From Orobanche coerulescens (lineage: Eukaryota; Streptophyta; Magnoliopsida; Lamiales; Orobanchaceae): a stretch of 64,000 nt of DNA. The notes beneath the pieces were generated by a model. That model searched no databases. It had not been told where the DNA came from and worked only from the letters and a program-made list of their open reading frames with translations. Both the position numbers and the translations under genes were made by a program. Below are positions 21,604 through 32,604 of this stretch, one piece after another (the first letter of the stretch is position 1; each line of letters starts with the position of its first letter). Location of the stretch: contig JAWKAU010000044.1 of assembly GCA_033398695.1 (NCBI GenBank), forward strand, positions 186,001-250,000, read 5' to 3'.

Positions 21604-21852
21604 AGAGCTGAAATTTATGTATATTATTTTTTTTTGTAATTTCTATTCGAAACAGCAAACTTTGTACTCAATCATTTTGAATATCAATAAAAACCGTTTG
21701 TTTGTCTTGAAAGATTACAACTCGTAATCTACTGTGTTAATGTATGATTACTTAAAATTGTTTGATAGGAATCTCAAGTTAGATAAACTTGATTGAAAAA
21801 TAAGCTGTACGAACTAGTCTACGAACAGTTCATAATTTCAGTTGTAAACTTA
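21604..21852 (+). terminator. Putative 3' UTR and poly(A) signal of the env-position unit
   Basis: AATAAA lies at 21686-21691, 83 bases after the stop, within a T-rich stretch typical of plant 3' ends. Homology to gypsy LTR B begins abruptly at about 21853, so element S has lost its 3' LTR at this junction. Confidence 0.5.
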
Positions 21853-23698
21853 GAATTTCGTTTTCCATCCATTTTTGATGAATTGATTGTTGTTAAATGA
21901 TGTTGTTAAATATATCCTGTGGATTGAACATCCATATTTCGGTTGGGAATTCCATTTTGATGTTTTTGTCGGGTCGATTCATATTCTTGGCCGTTTTGGG
22001 GGAAACCCTTGAACTTCGTCGTTGTTCCTTGAATTCAGCGGCTTTGGGTTGTACTTTGGAAGTCATTCTCGTTGTTATTGTTGTTGTTCGTAGTTTATTG
22101 TCGCGGGTTGTCGTTCGGTGGAGTCGGCGGGTTCGTAGTCAGTTCGTGCCATCCTACCTCGGCCAATTCTCCGCGTTGTGGTTATCCGAGGCAACTACCT
22201 TGTCCATACATTTCTATATTTTGTGAATAGAATGATCGGTGATCGTCTAAATGTGTTTGTTTGGTTGTTTTGAAATGAACTTTCAAAAGATTCGGTTTAG
22301 CCTCATCAAAGGCTCTCTTTCAAAACGTGTGTGTTTTGTGAATGTTGTGTCTCGTGATTGATTAAGTGAACCCCATGAATATTCTTGGTGTTGTTGTTGT
22401 GCTTTGATAATATAGATGCATATATTATCTCATTTCGGTACGTTGTGATTTGACAATTGTGTCGTGCTTTGTGTTTGTTGCCTTTGGGTGAATTGCTTAG
22501 ATATCCTTGGTATGACATGTTGATTGTGTGATTTGTGAATGTATTTTGCTCACCTCAGGAGGGTTCGACGGGGCCACGAAGGGAGTCGAATGGTTTCGCC
22601 CTGGATTCATGAGTGTTGTGTATGTTTTGTGAATGTATTTTGCTCACCTCGGGAGGGATCGACGGGGCCACGGAGGGAGTCCAATGGTTTCACCCTGGAT
22701 TCACGAGTAAAAACTTCACAAGTTGGTTTTATGTTTTGTGGATGTATTTTTCTCATCTCGGGAGGGTTCGATGGGGCCACGGAGGGAGTCTAATGGTTTC
22801 ACCCTGGATTCACGAGTAAAAACTTCACGAGTTGGTGTGTATGTTTTGTGAATGTATTTTGCTCACCTCGGGAGGGTTTGATGGGGCCACGGAGGGAGTC
22901 CAATGGTTTCGCCCTGGATTCACGAGTAAAACTTCACGAGTTGGTGTTGATTTTATGTACGTCGAGGACACGTGACGAAGGTTTTAACCCTGTGAGTTGT
23001 TGTTGGTTTTATTTGTTAAAACAAAACCTTTGGGCTGTGACCCCCCTGCTGATTTGAAAAGAGAAGGATTCGATAATCCTAAGTTTTTTTCTATTAAAAC
23101 TCCCGAGGGCATTTTAAACTATTTTACAAACCATCCTCGTTATTTACGATCTTTCGGATTTGGAAAGTTTTACTCAAACTCTTGCATCGGGAAGTGTTTT
23201 GTTTCTTTGTATTTGAACCTTTGAGGATTCCTGGTTATTATTATTCGTTGGAACTTGAATTGTATGACTCGTATTTTACACTTTGTACTTGCACTAGCAA
23301 AATAGTGGAATTTTGCTAACCCCCGAGTAATCGGGGGGTGGATGTCTGTTTTTGCATTCAGGTTTTGGGAGCGTAACACAGGGTCGACATGAAGGATGAT
23401 GAAAGATGATCGATACTAATCACATTAGGTCCCGTACATTGTCGTATTGGTTTAGTTATATTTTATTTCCGCTGCGGTATTCTTTCCCCGTTGTACGGGA
23501 GTGTGTTGTATTTCGATCCCTGCGTGGGCATGTATTGTGTTTTAGTTGTATGTATTTATTGAAAGACCAAATCGGTCTACTGAGTCATTCTAGCCTTAAA
23601 GGCATTTTTGAGTTGTTCGATGTATTTACCAGCCTGGTAGATCCTGGAGGAAGGGTTCTACGGCGTGTAATATCCCTGAGCGGATTGGGGGTGTTACA
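21853..23698 (+). repeat. Element B 5' LTR, 5'-truncated
   Basis: It is nearly identical to the right LTR from 28578 on and ends GGATTGGGGGTGTTACA next to a Met-tRNA PBS. The first 1.3 kb of the LTR, including the TATA and palindrome array, is missing. Four units of a GC-rich repeat (22535-22945) lie in the part downstream of where transcription should start. Confidence 0.88.
22535..22945 (+). repeat. Tandem repeat in LTR B, left copy
   Basis: Four units of about 90-110 bp begin at about 22538, 22627, 22734 and 22843. Each has GAATGTATTTTGCTCACCTC, GGAGGGTTCGACGGGGCCAC and CCCTGGATTCACGAGT. Open frames here on both strands come from the repeat lacking stops and are not genes. Confidence 0.85.
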
Positions 23699-23702
23699 TA
23701 CA

Positions 23703-23714
23703 TGGTATCGGAGC
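23703..23714 (+). promoter_or_regulatory. Element B primer binding site
   Basis: TGGTATCGGAGC, four bases inside the LTR, is the initiator-Met PBS with one change (A to G). Confidence 0.85.
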
Positions 23715-24333
23715 TTAGGTTATGGAAACCTAGGCTGTCGGGTCAAGTTGTGTCTGTTAAGTTTTGTCTCGTCGGATTTTGTCTGACTGAGTCGTATCGC
23801 GACGCGTCGTCTGAGTTTGTTGGTCGTGATTAGTATCGTGGGGTGATCATCACCTTCGTGCGACCCGTGGATGTAAGTCTCCCTTCTTTGTGATTGTGCC
23901 TCGTTTGATGCGAGCTACTGGTATGATTATGTATTAAGTGATGGAATCTTTATGTACATTCTCGGTTTCGTGTGGTGTTTATGTGACTCTCATGTTTCGT
24001 TGATATGAAGAGTGTTGGCAATATTTATGTCCTTTTGACTGTGATATTTGACTGTTCGTTTCCGGTAAAAGACAGGTGTTTTCTTGGTTTTGGACGAGCT
24101 GATGCGTGTATTATGATGTATGTAAGTGAATGTCGATACGTGTGAGTTTTGGGCACTCTGGCCTATTGGATTTTTGAAAACCTTGAGTATTTTAAAATTC
24201 GAGACGTACTTTTAAATGGATTGTATTTTCGAGGCGCCTACTAGCGCAACTATCTATTTCAAAATTCTTCTACTTTAAGGACCAAATTAATTTTTTTTTG
24301 ATATTCTAGTAATTTTGGAAATGCATTTGCTTA
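23715..24333 (+). other. Element B leader, no coding sequence
   Basis: AT-rich leader sequence with many stops in all frames. The gag start expected here is not recognisable. Confidence 0.55.
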
Positions 24334-24338
24334 GACCC

Positions 24339-25490
24339 TGTTGTTGCCCAGAATATTTATCCGAAGATTAAATACTGCTGGAATGTACGGACAACAAACA
24401 ACAATTTGCGGGAGCACTTCCGAGAGAATATGAATAAACACTAGATTTGCCAGGTTTGTTAGGTCCGGGCTTGAATGCTCTCGCGAGATGTTATTAATAC
24501 AAATATTCGTGGATACAAGTATTAATGTGAGAAATCTAAATACAATGAGTGTAAAAAGACTCTGTTAATCCGGCTCTTGAGCGAAGCTCGGTGTTCTTCG
24601 TCCCTGTCGATCGTCTGCTGAATGAGAGAGGCCGAGAGAAGAAAGAACCGAATGATAGCTGTTGCCAAGAGTTGGAGATAGCCAAGTGCTGAAGAATCTA
24701 TGTATTGTATGCTGAAATTGCGATAAGGCAGAGGGTGCTTGTTCAGTGAGCTAAAATCCGAGAGCTGTCCAAGTGCAGGGAGCCTTGTATATATAGGGGC
24801 TGAGGAGCCTTGTCTTCAGGCGGGCGATCGTCTGCCGGCCAATATTATAATGGGGCGATCGTCCTTATGGCACACGGGCTGTCGGCCTAAAGTCCAAGGC
24901 AGCTGCTGGCAGCCAGCTGTGCGGTCCAATGAGGAGCCAGCACGCGTCTGGAGTCACTGTCACATGCGGTCCTACTAACAACTTTCGGCGGGCTTGTCGG
25001 CTGGTGGACGGATGCTGACAGGCTGTGGTCAACGATCCGTGAATTGCGGATCTTGTCTCGGCTCTGCACGTGGGCTCAGTCCTGAGGCTCGGCCTTTGCC
25101 GACTGGATGACTATCGGCATGATGCGGTCGTCTCTAGCTGGTCACTGAGGGTCGGCATCGGCCAGTCGCTGAGGGTCGGCATCGGTCGGTCGCTGAGGGT
25201 CGGCATCGGTTGGTCACCAAGGGTCGGTCGGCAGGTGCCGAGAGATGATCGTCCGCTAGTCGGTCGCCAGTAGTCGGTCGCCAAGTACCGAGAGACGATC
25301 GTATATGATGTCAATCGCTCGGCACCGGGACTTGTCCTGGGACCTTCGGCTGGCCGATTTATCTTGACCGCCGGGCTAAGGCTAAGTGCTGGTCCGGCTG
25401 TCGGCGATTACGCCTCATTGCTCGGCAATGGCTAGGTCGCCCGATCTCCGAGGCGATCGCCGGTCGGAGAGTATAATTCTCGACACAATA
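24339..25490 (-). repeat. Solo LTR of the element T family in element B
   Basis: It begins TGTTGTTGCCCAGAATATTT and ends GACACAATA, flanked by perfect GACCC duplicates (24334-24338 and 25491-25495). The terminal CA has become TA. It has the same orientation as element T, a TATA-like CTATATATA near 24789 (minus strand) and the GATCG-rich U3. Tandem copies of CTGAGGGTCGGCATCGG lie at 25145-25205. Confidence 0.9.
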
Positions 25491-25495
25491 GACCC

Positions 25496-27255
25496 AAGGG
25501 TTGAATATTTCTGAAAGTTTTTCGCTAAAAGTAAAGTGTCCTCGTTTTATCAAACGCAAGATGGTTTTCAAAGTCTTGATAATGATGTTTGCACTACTTT
25601 TTGAAAGGTGATACTCAAGATCAACTAGTATTTCCAAAATCATTTTTTTCAAAGGTGGTTTTCATTTTTAAAACGTATCATTCCTGTTTGCGGTCCAAGA
25701 ATGTACATATAATGTTCGCACTTTCGTTAGGGTGTTATCCCCCGAGTTGTGATTGAATTGTTGGTGTGAGCGTTGAGTCGTTCACCACGCAATTGTTGTA
25801 TTAGCCCTCAGTGAGAGGTGTGATGTTGATCTTTAACATTGTCATTTCGTGGTGATTTGCATGCTATTGCACATGTGCGAGCTGTTAAAGCTTGGGTTTG
25901 TACGATTATGTAAATGCGCGATTGTTTCATGATGTTTTGTGATTATGTGTTGTTTATCGTTCGGGCCGTTGAGATCGTCGAACGATGTCGTTGTTGCTGT
26001 GATGTTGATATGTGTGTTGCGTGTTATGATTTTCTGTTGTGCTGAGTTGGCATCTCCGGTTTATTGTTTTGCGATGTTATATTCCATTTAGTAGTTGTCT
26101 ATTCGGTATGCCGAGCCGAGGTGCTTCAATCGTATTGTGCCGGGGGCATGCACGTGCAAATTGTCCTTCTCGTCAGTAACGCATTTCAAGTGTGGACTCG
26201 AGGGACACAGAATTCAGTTTTGCCAATTGGATTACCGAGACTTCCGGAGTTCGCGCTTTAGCATAGATATCAGGATCGGCTCTGAGAGGCCCATGGGAGA
26301 TGTTTTTGTCTGTTGCTTTTTGTGTTGTTACCTTGCTTCCGTTGTTGTGAGTTGCGGGGACGATATTTCTTTTATAAGAGGTCGAATGTAATACCCGTAT
26401 TATTTTTGACTTCTGCATTTTCTCCTTCTAAATTCTATCGACTTGCTCGTGTTCGTTGATACTTTTTGAACTTGTTTGGTATCTCGGTTGTCATCGTTCG
26501 AACAGGTTGTGACCTTGTTTTGGATCGATCTGTTTATCGTTGTGACTTTTACGAGTTCGGTTCGATTCTTGTGAACCTTATTCGAAAGTAACATCTTTCA
26601 GTTTCTACCAGCTCTTTTAATGTCTTGAGTTGAAGTGTGAACTTCGGAGTTATTTTTCGACCGTTGTTGTTCGATCACTGTTATTTGATCGTTGTTGTTC
26701 GGTCGTTGGGGTCCGATCGTTGTTGTTCGATTGGGGTTGTTTGACTGTTGTTGCCTGATCTCGTACCGCGAAGAATTGTTGTTCACCGTTAGTCTGTTGT
26801 TTCGAGTGTGGCCAGGTGGGTCACCGAGCCGTGCATTGCGAGACGGTAGCTGAGAGATTTTGGGATCGAGGTTGTGTCTCCACTCCGAAAGGACACGGAG
26901 ATGCCTAGTGTGCTTTTTGAGGATTTCGGCGTAGTTCGAATTGTTTGTGATTGTTCTTGTGGATCATTTTGTGTTTATTTTCTATTTTCTCAACTGTGCG
27001 TGTTTCCTTGTAATAGCTGACTTGTGTTTTGTGATTGTTCGGATAATTGACTTGGTTGTATTATCTGTTTGATGATGCTTGTCACTTGTTGGTTTTATTA
27101 TGTCTCTACCGATGGCGTTGTGTTAGTCGTCGTGGAGCGTGACTTGTAACGTTTTGCCGTCGGGCGTAAGTTACATGTTTCTTATGTATCTCGTTGAGTT
27201 TTTCTAGAGGGATATTGCTTCTCCCTACTTGTTTTAAGTTTTGGTACGAAACTTC
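25496..27255 (+). pseudogene. Element B interior remnant with gag zinc knuckles
   Basis: No long frame survives. A degraded knuckle can be read near 26182-26223 as HFKCGLEGHRIQFC (first Cys replaced by His), preceded by a half-knuckle near 26131. A complete CX2CX4HX4C knuckle, CFECGQVGHRAVHC, lies at 26798-26839. Between them, at 26388, the sequence TGTAATACCCGTATT and what follows resemble the start of a gypsy LTR. Pol is absent, so a large internal deletion or several recombination events have collapsed the element. Confidence 0.6.
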
Positions 27256-27272
27256 TTTTAAGGAGGGTAGTA
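27256..27272 (+). promoter_or_regulatory. Element B polypurine tract
   Basis: CTTTTAAGGAGGGTAGTA directly precedes the right LTR start TGTAATATCC. This is the normal plus-strand primer position. Confidence 0.75.
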
Positions 27273-27848
27273 TGTAATATCCGCAATTTCGATTTCCGGT
27301 AATTTTCTTTATTAGCGAGAGTCCATTTTGATGACTCTCTTGTGACCGTTTCGTCATTCTGAGAATGATTAATTCTGCACTTTTTGGCATTCGAGTTCAT
27401 TTCGGTGTCTTTTTCTTGGGTTCCGTGCTTCTTAGCGACTTTTACGCACTTGAGTTCGATTCTTGCGAATCTCATTCGAAACTGCTGTTTCGAATTTCCC
27501 GTAAGTCCGTTTAACTTTGTTAGACATGTTGTGAACTTCAGTTCGGTTATTCGATCACGTATCGTGATTTTTGGGCATTTTGGGTCATTTTATAATTTAC
27601 CCAAAGTCGTGGGTATCCGCATTCGTAATTGTTGTCTTGACCCTTTTCTTGGTCGCGTGCGATTAATTGATGCATGGTATTTCGTTTCGGATCGATGTTG
27701 TTGTCCACGAGCTTTTCGTCGTATTCGTTCCGTGCATTTTCGGAAACCGAATCGTCGGGACATGGTAGCTGGGCACTGGCCGGACGAGTGCGGCAGGCAC
27801 TGTCGGGAGTGCTGGGCACTGGCCGGGCAGACGCGGCAGGAACCGGCG

Positions 27849-28275
27849 TAGCGCGCGCTATTGCCGAAAGACTTCGCACGCTAGCTCGGCAGGACTAGCG
27901 TACGTTATTAGGCCGGCCAGCGCATGCTATCGGGCTGGGCAGAGGGGTTTCTGGAGTTCTGGACTCGGGGAGGATCGGCAGGTAGCGCACGCTACTGTCG
28001 GTCGTGGCGCGCGCTAATCGGCATTATAGCACACGCTGCCGGCCGACTAGGGTACGTTACTGCCGGCGGTTTGGCCTGAGGGTTACGGGCCAGTCGGCTA
28101 GCGCGCCAGCGCCCGCGCAGCCGCACGCCATCGGTCGGCGGTAGGTCCCGGTCGGCAATCGGGTCAACAGTGCCGGGTCGTGCGGGCCCCGGACGAGGGT
28201 TCTGGGCGATACTGGCTGATAGCGCACGCTACTGCCGGAAGGCTAGCGCACGCTAGGCCGCGCCAGTATAAATAT
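27849..28275 (+). promoter_or_regulatory. LTR B palindrome array and TATA box
   Basis: About ten sites of the form TAGCGYRCGCTA occur at 27849, 27872, 27896, 27918, 27983, 28005, 28027, 28048, 28220 and 28244. Spacings are 21-24 bp, or 65 bp across gaps. The last ends 11 bp before TATAAATAT (28267-28275). Each site has two CG dinucleotides. Confidence 0.75.
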
Positions 28276-29249
28276 GGCCGAGCAGTCATATTTTCATTCA
28301 TTTTTCATTTCTATCTTCTCATTTCCGCGGCTGGAGGCTTAGTGGTCAAGGAGAGATGTTGTCAAGCAATTAATCCACGAAGTTTGAGAGTTCATATCAT
28401 TGATTAATCATCCTATAACATCCTTTGATCCAACGAATCAAGGTTAATTAATCCATGATGAGTATGATTAATCTTAGTATTATTCATGTGTTTAACATCA
28501 TTTAATCCATTGTTCTTCACCAAATCAAGGTATATTTCTTAATTTTCCCTCGAGTTGACTTTTTGGGGGATTGGTTCTTGATTTCGTTTTCCATCCATTT
28601 TTGATGAATCGATTGTTGTTAAATGATGTTGTTAAACATATCCTATGGATTGAACATCCATATTTTGGCTGGGAATTCCATTTTCATGTTTTTGTCGGCT
28701 CGATTCATATTCTTGGCCGTTTTGGGGGAAACCCTTGAACTTCGTCGTTGTTCCTTGAATTCAGCAGCTTTGGGTTGTACTTTGGAAGTCATTCTCGTTG
28801 TTATTGTTGTTCGTAGTTTATTGTCGTGGGTTGTCGTTCGGTGGAGTCGGCGGGTTCATAGTCGTTTCGTGCCATCCTATCTCGGCCAATTCTTTGCGTT
28901 GTGGTTATTCGAGGCAAGTACCTTGTCCATACATTTCTATGTTTTGTGAATATAATGATCGATGATCGTCCAAATGTGTTTGTTTGGTTGTTTTGAAATG
29001 AACTTTCAAAAGATTCAGTTTAGCCTCATCAAAGGTTCTCTTTCAAAACGTGTGTGTTTTGTGAATGTTGTTTCTCGTGATTGATTAAGTGAACCCCATG
29101 AATATGCTTGGTGTTTTTGTTGTGCTTTGATAATATATATGCATATATTATCTCATTTCGGTACGTTGTGATTCGACAATTGTGTCGTGCTTTGTGTTTG
29201 TTGCCTTTGGGTGAATTGCTTGGATATCCTTGCTGTGACATGTTGGTTG

Positions 29250-29655
29250 TGTGATTTGTGAATGTATTTCGCTCACCTCGGGAGGGTTCGACGGGTCCAC
29301 GGAGGGAGTCCAATGGTTTCGCCCTGGATTCACGAGTGTTGTGTGTGTTTTGTGAATGTATGTTGCTCACCTCTGGAGGGTTCGATGGGGCCACGGAGGG
29401 AGTCCAATGGTTTCGCCCTGGATTCACGAGTAAAAACTTCACGAGTCGGTGTGTATATTTTGTGAATGTATTTTTCTCACCTCGGGAGGGTTCGACGGGG
29501 CCACGGAGGGAGTCCAATGGTTTCGCCCTGGATTCACGAGTAAAAACTTCACGAGTTGGTGTTTATGTTTTGTGAATGTACTTTGCTCACCTCGGGAGGG
29601 TTCGACGGGGCCACAGAGGGAGTCCAATGGTTTCGCCGTGGATTCACGAGTAAAA
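29250..29655 (+). repeat. Tandem repeat in LTR B, right copy
   Basis: Four units matching those in the left LTR start near 29257, 29348, 29458 and 29567. Unit number is the same in both LTRs. Confidence 0.85.
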
Positions 29656-30505
29656 CTTCACGAGTTGGTGTTGATTTTATTTATGTCGAGGACACGTGAC
29701 GAAGGTTTTAACCCTGTGAACTGTTGTTAGTTTTATTTGTTAAAACAAAACCTTTGGGATGTGACCCCCTGCTGATTTGAAAAGAGAAGGATTCGATAAT
29801 CCTAAGTTGTTTTCTATTAAAACTCCCGAGGCCATTTTAAACTATTTTACAAACCGTCCTCATTATTTACGATCTTTCGGATTTGGAAAGTTTTACTCAA
29901 ACTCTTGCCTCGGGAAGTATTTTGTTTCGTTATATTTGAACATTTGAGGATTCCTGGTTATTATTATTCGTTGGAACTTGAATTGTATGACTCGTATTTT
30001 GCACTTTGTACTTGCACTAGCAAAATAGTGGAATTTTGCTAACCCCCGAGTAATCGGGGCGTGGATGTCTGTTTTTTCATTCAGGTTTTGGGAGCGTAAC
30101 ACAGGGTCAGCATGAAGGATGATGAAATATGATCGATACTAATCACATGAGGTCCCGTACATTGTTGTGGTTTAGTTGTATTTTATTTCTGTTGTGGTAT
30201 TCTTTCCCCGTTGTACGGGAGTGTGTTGTATTTCGACCCCTGCGTGGGCATGTATTGTGTTTGAGTTGTATGTATTTATTGAAAGACCAAATCGGTCTAC
30301 TGAGTCATTTTAGCCTTAAAGGCATTTTTGAGTTGTTCGATGTATTTACCAGTCTGGTAGATCCTTGAGGAAGGGTTCTACAGCGTGTAATATCCCTGAG
30401 CGGATTGGGGGTGTTACAGTATTGTGCACGAATATTGCTTAAACGCAAGAGAACCTATGATTTAGATCATCAAACCTTATTCATAGTTGTTATTATCGTC
30501 AAAAT

Positions 30506-31421
30506 CACTACTACAAAAATAGGCAAAGAGACCCTTAATAAGAGACCCGTTGATTAGGATAACGGGTCTGTTTAATATAACAGACCTAATATTAAAAATA
30601 ACAGGTCTCTAATGTGTCAAAGGGCCCACCATTATTTGTGTGAGAGAAATTAGAGACCCGTTATTTAATTTAAGAGGTTTGTAATGCGTAAGAAATAAAA
30701 AACCCTTTGTTTGATTTAACGGGTCTATTCCCTTCCTTTCTTTAGCAAAACAATCGACCAGGTGTGAAGTCTCTTACATTTTCCTCTTCTTCCTTGAGAT
30801 ATTTACTAGGGCAAATATGCGGAAGTTTCTAACCACAACGAAAGAGGCATCTGCGACCTCACTCCGACACAGCGTCTAGCGAATTTCCCACCACCACCGT
30901 TGGCGATTTACCCATTACCACTGCCGGAGAACTACAAAGTCAGGAAAAACAAGGTCTACTTTTCTATTTTATTATCCTTTTTTTGCATCACTCCATTCTC
31001 CTCTTAGAAATATGGTTATATGGTATTAACTGGTTTATGTATTTGAAGAATGCATTGTGCCTAACATCCATTCCTTTTTGCAGATTTCCGAACCCGTTTA
31101 TCCCCCTATAATCACTCTTAAAACAGCCAGCCCTCTCAGAGATTCCTCAACAGATTATTATTAATATTTGTTAGTATTATTTTTTCCTTTAAGCTCTTGG
31201 GTTCACGATAATTGTCTTGTCTATGTGGATTTTATTTGGCTTCTTTGGTGTTATTAATTGGACTCCATAATTGAGTAAGTATTTACTTCATTTTTTGGTT
31301 TCGCATGATTTACATTTGCTGAATTTATTTACTAGAGGAACTTTTACCATGTTCTAGTTATATATGTGTGTGTTTGTGTTTGTGATTGTGTTTGTGTTTT
31401 TTATAATTTGTATATGATACC
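30506..31421 (+). mobile_element. CACTA (En/Spm-type) transposon left end, truncated
   Basis: The terminus CACTACTACAAAAA (30506-30519) is the hallmark of CACTA elements. It is followed by dense subterminal repeats in both orientations: GAGACCCGTT near 30541 and 30655, AACGGGTCT near 30560 and 30718, and AGGTCTCTAAT near 30603. The preceding trinucleotide AAT would be the target duplicate. No opposite end (TTTTTGTAGTAGTG) is present in the window. The remaining sequence to 31421 has no transposase motif and is cut by gypsy LTR C. Confidence 0.75.
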
Positions 31422-32604
31422 TGTAATATCCGACTGTAATTTTTCATTTTTACCTGTCGTTGTATTATTCGGATAATTTGATTATCATGAATCGTTGCAT
31501 TTAGTATTATGTTGAGGTATTATAGATTTGAACTTCATATTGTTGTTATTTCATTTCATACTTGATGATTCGATGTTAATTAGAGGGTTGCATTTTTTGA
31601 ACTTTTCTGTTGATGTAGCGTACGCTACGTAGCATGATTAACATACGTTAATCTTGTGCCTTAACGTACGTAATGTTTCCTCTGTTGCGTACGCTAAGAG
31701 AGAATCTGACATCAGTTGACTACAGCACGTGAACCTCTTATCCGTTGGCATGCATGTGATGATGTCTGGGCTGTCGTGTCGGCCAGAGTCAACTTTTATT
31801 AGCGTGCGTAACACCCTTTTTACTAGCGTGCGCGAATGGCCTGCAGATTCAAGACAGTAGCCACTGTAAGCCGCTTACGTATGTAACATTAACTGGGTAG
31901 CGTACGTAAGAGAGTTAACGTACACTAAATTTCCCCGATAGCGTACGTTAAGCCGATACAGTCTATTTATATGACCAGCCTGTTTTTCATTTCTTCACAA
32001 CTCTAAACCGATTTTCTCTCTATATATCGCCCCTCTGCACTTCCAAATCAATATCAACCCCCTCCAACTTGTATTTAAGCCTTAAATCTTGGAGTGGAGC
32101 TCATTTCCTTGAAGATTATGAGGTGTTCTTGAGCTTGGAGTGTACTTTCTCGTAGTGTTGAGGTTGTTCTTCGTTTCTGGAGGTAGGTGTACTTTCTTCT
32201 CTGTATTGTTTTCATATGTTGATGTTGATAATGAAGTATACTTCACCTAAAGTTAGATTAATCAAATAAAACATAGTTTTAATCCAACTTTTTGAACCCT
32301 TTTGATGAATATGATAAATGAGGGTTTGAGATGGATGTATTCTTGATGATATAGTGATATTAACCATGTTGTAACTATCATACTCATCTTGCTGGACGAA
32401 TTTAGCTCAGTAGAACATCTTTGAATCGGTTAACATCACCATAGTTGGATTTAAACAATAAAATTCATATCATAAAGTGTTTAAATACCATGCTTGATAT
32501 TCACTTACCTTGAGAAGAACTTTCCAATGTTTGAAGATAGTAAAATGTTTCCTTATTTCAGAAACCTTAGAAACTGTTGGCCACTTAAGTATACCGCGAC
32601 TCCG
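31422..32604 (+). repeat. Gypsy LTR C, 5' part only
   Basis: It starts TGTAATATCCGACTG and shares GTTGTATTATTCGGATAATT with the reverse complement of solo LTR I (59340-59410), so it is the same family in the opposite orientation. It has the array and TATA (31616-31972), then a downstream part ending where LTR D begins. The 3' half is missing. Confidence 0.75.
31616..31972 (+). promoter_or_regulatory. LTR C palindrome array and TATA box
   Basis: Ten sites of the form TWRCGTACGYWA occur at 31616, 31639, 31662, 31685, 31800, 31824, 31875, 31898, 31916 and 31939. Spacings are 23, 23, 23, 115, 24, 51, 23, 18 and 23. The last ends 13 bp before TATTTATAT (31964-31972). Confidence 0.78.

Larger units (their letters stand above)
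27273..30418 (+). repeat. Element B 3' LTR, full length
   Basis: It starts TGTAATATCCGCAATTTCG and ends GGGGGTGTTACA, about 3.15 kb, long even for plant gypsy elements. Order: GC-rich U3 with palindrome array (27849-28255), TATA box (28267), then about 2.1 kb downstream containing the tandem repeat. Several open frames on both strands (for example 29029-29517) are products of the repeat and not genes. The flank at 30419 cannot be matched to a left target duplicate because the left LTR is truncated. Confidence 0.88.

Noticed and set aside
23703..23714. tRNA-like sequences near LTR ends
   Set aside because: Only 12-18 bases complementary to a tRNA 3' end, that is, primer sites; no tRNA gene fold is present.
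29029..29517. Open frame of 162 codons on the minus strand (and others over 22539-23057 and 29258-29730)
   Set aside because: Produced by the stop-free tandem repeat in LTR B. The same frames appear in several registers and carry no domain.
30780..31300. Possible host exon in the CACTA fragment (stop-poor, codon-like sequence near 30810-30950)
   Set aside because: No long open frame and no recognisable protein. Better explained as untranslated leader of the CACTA element.
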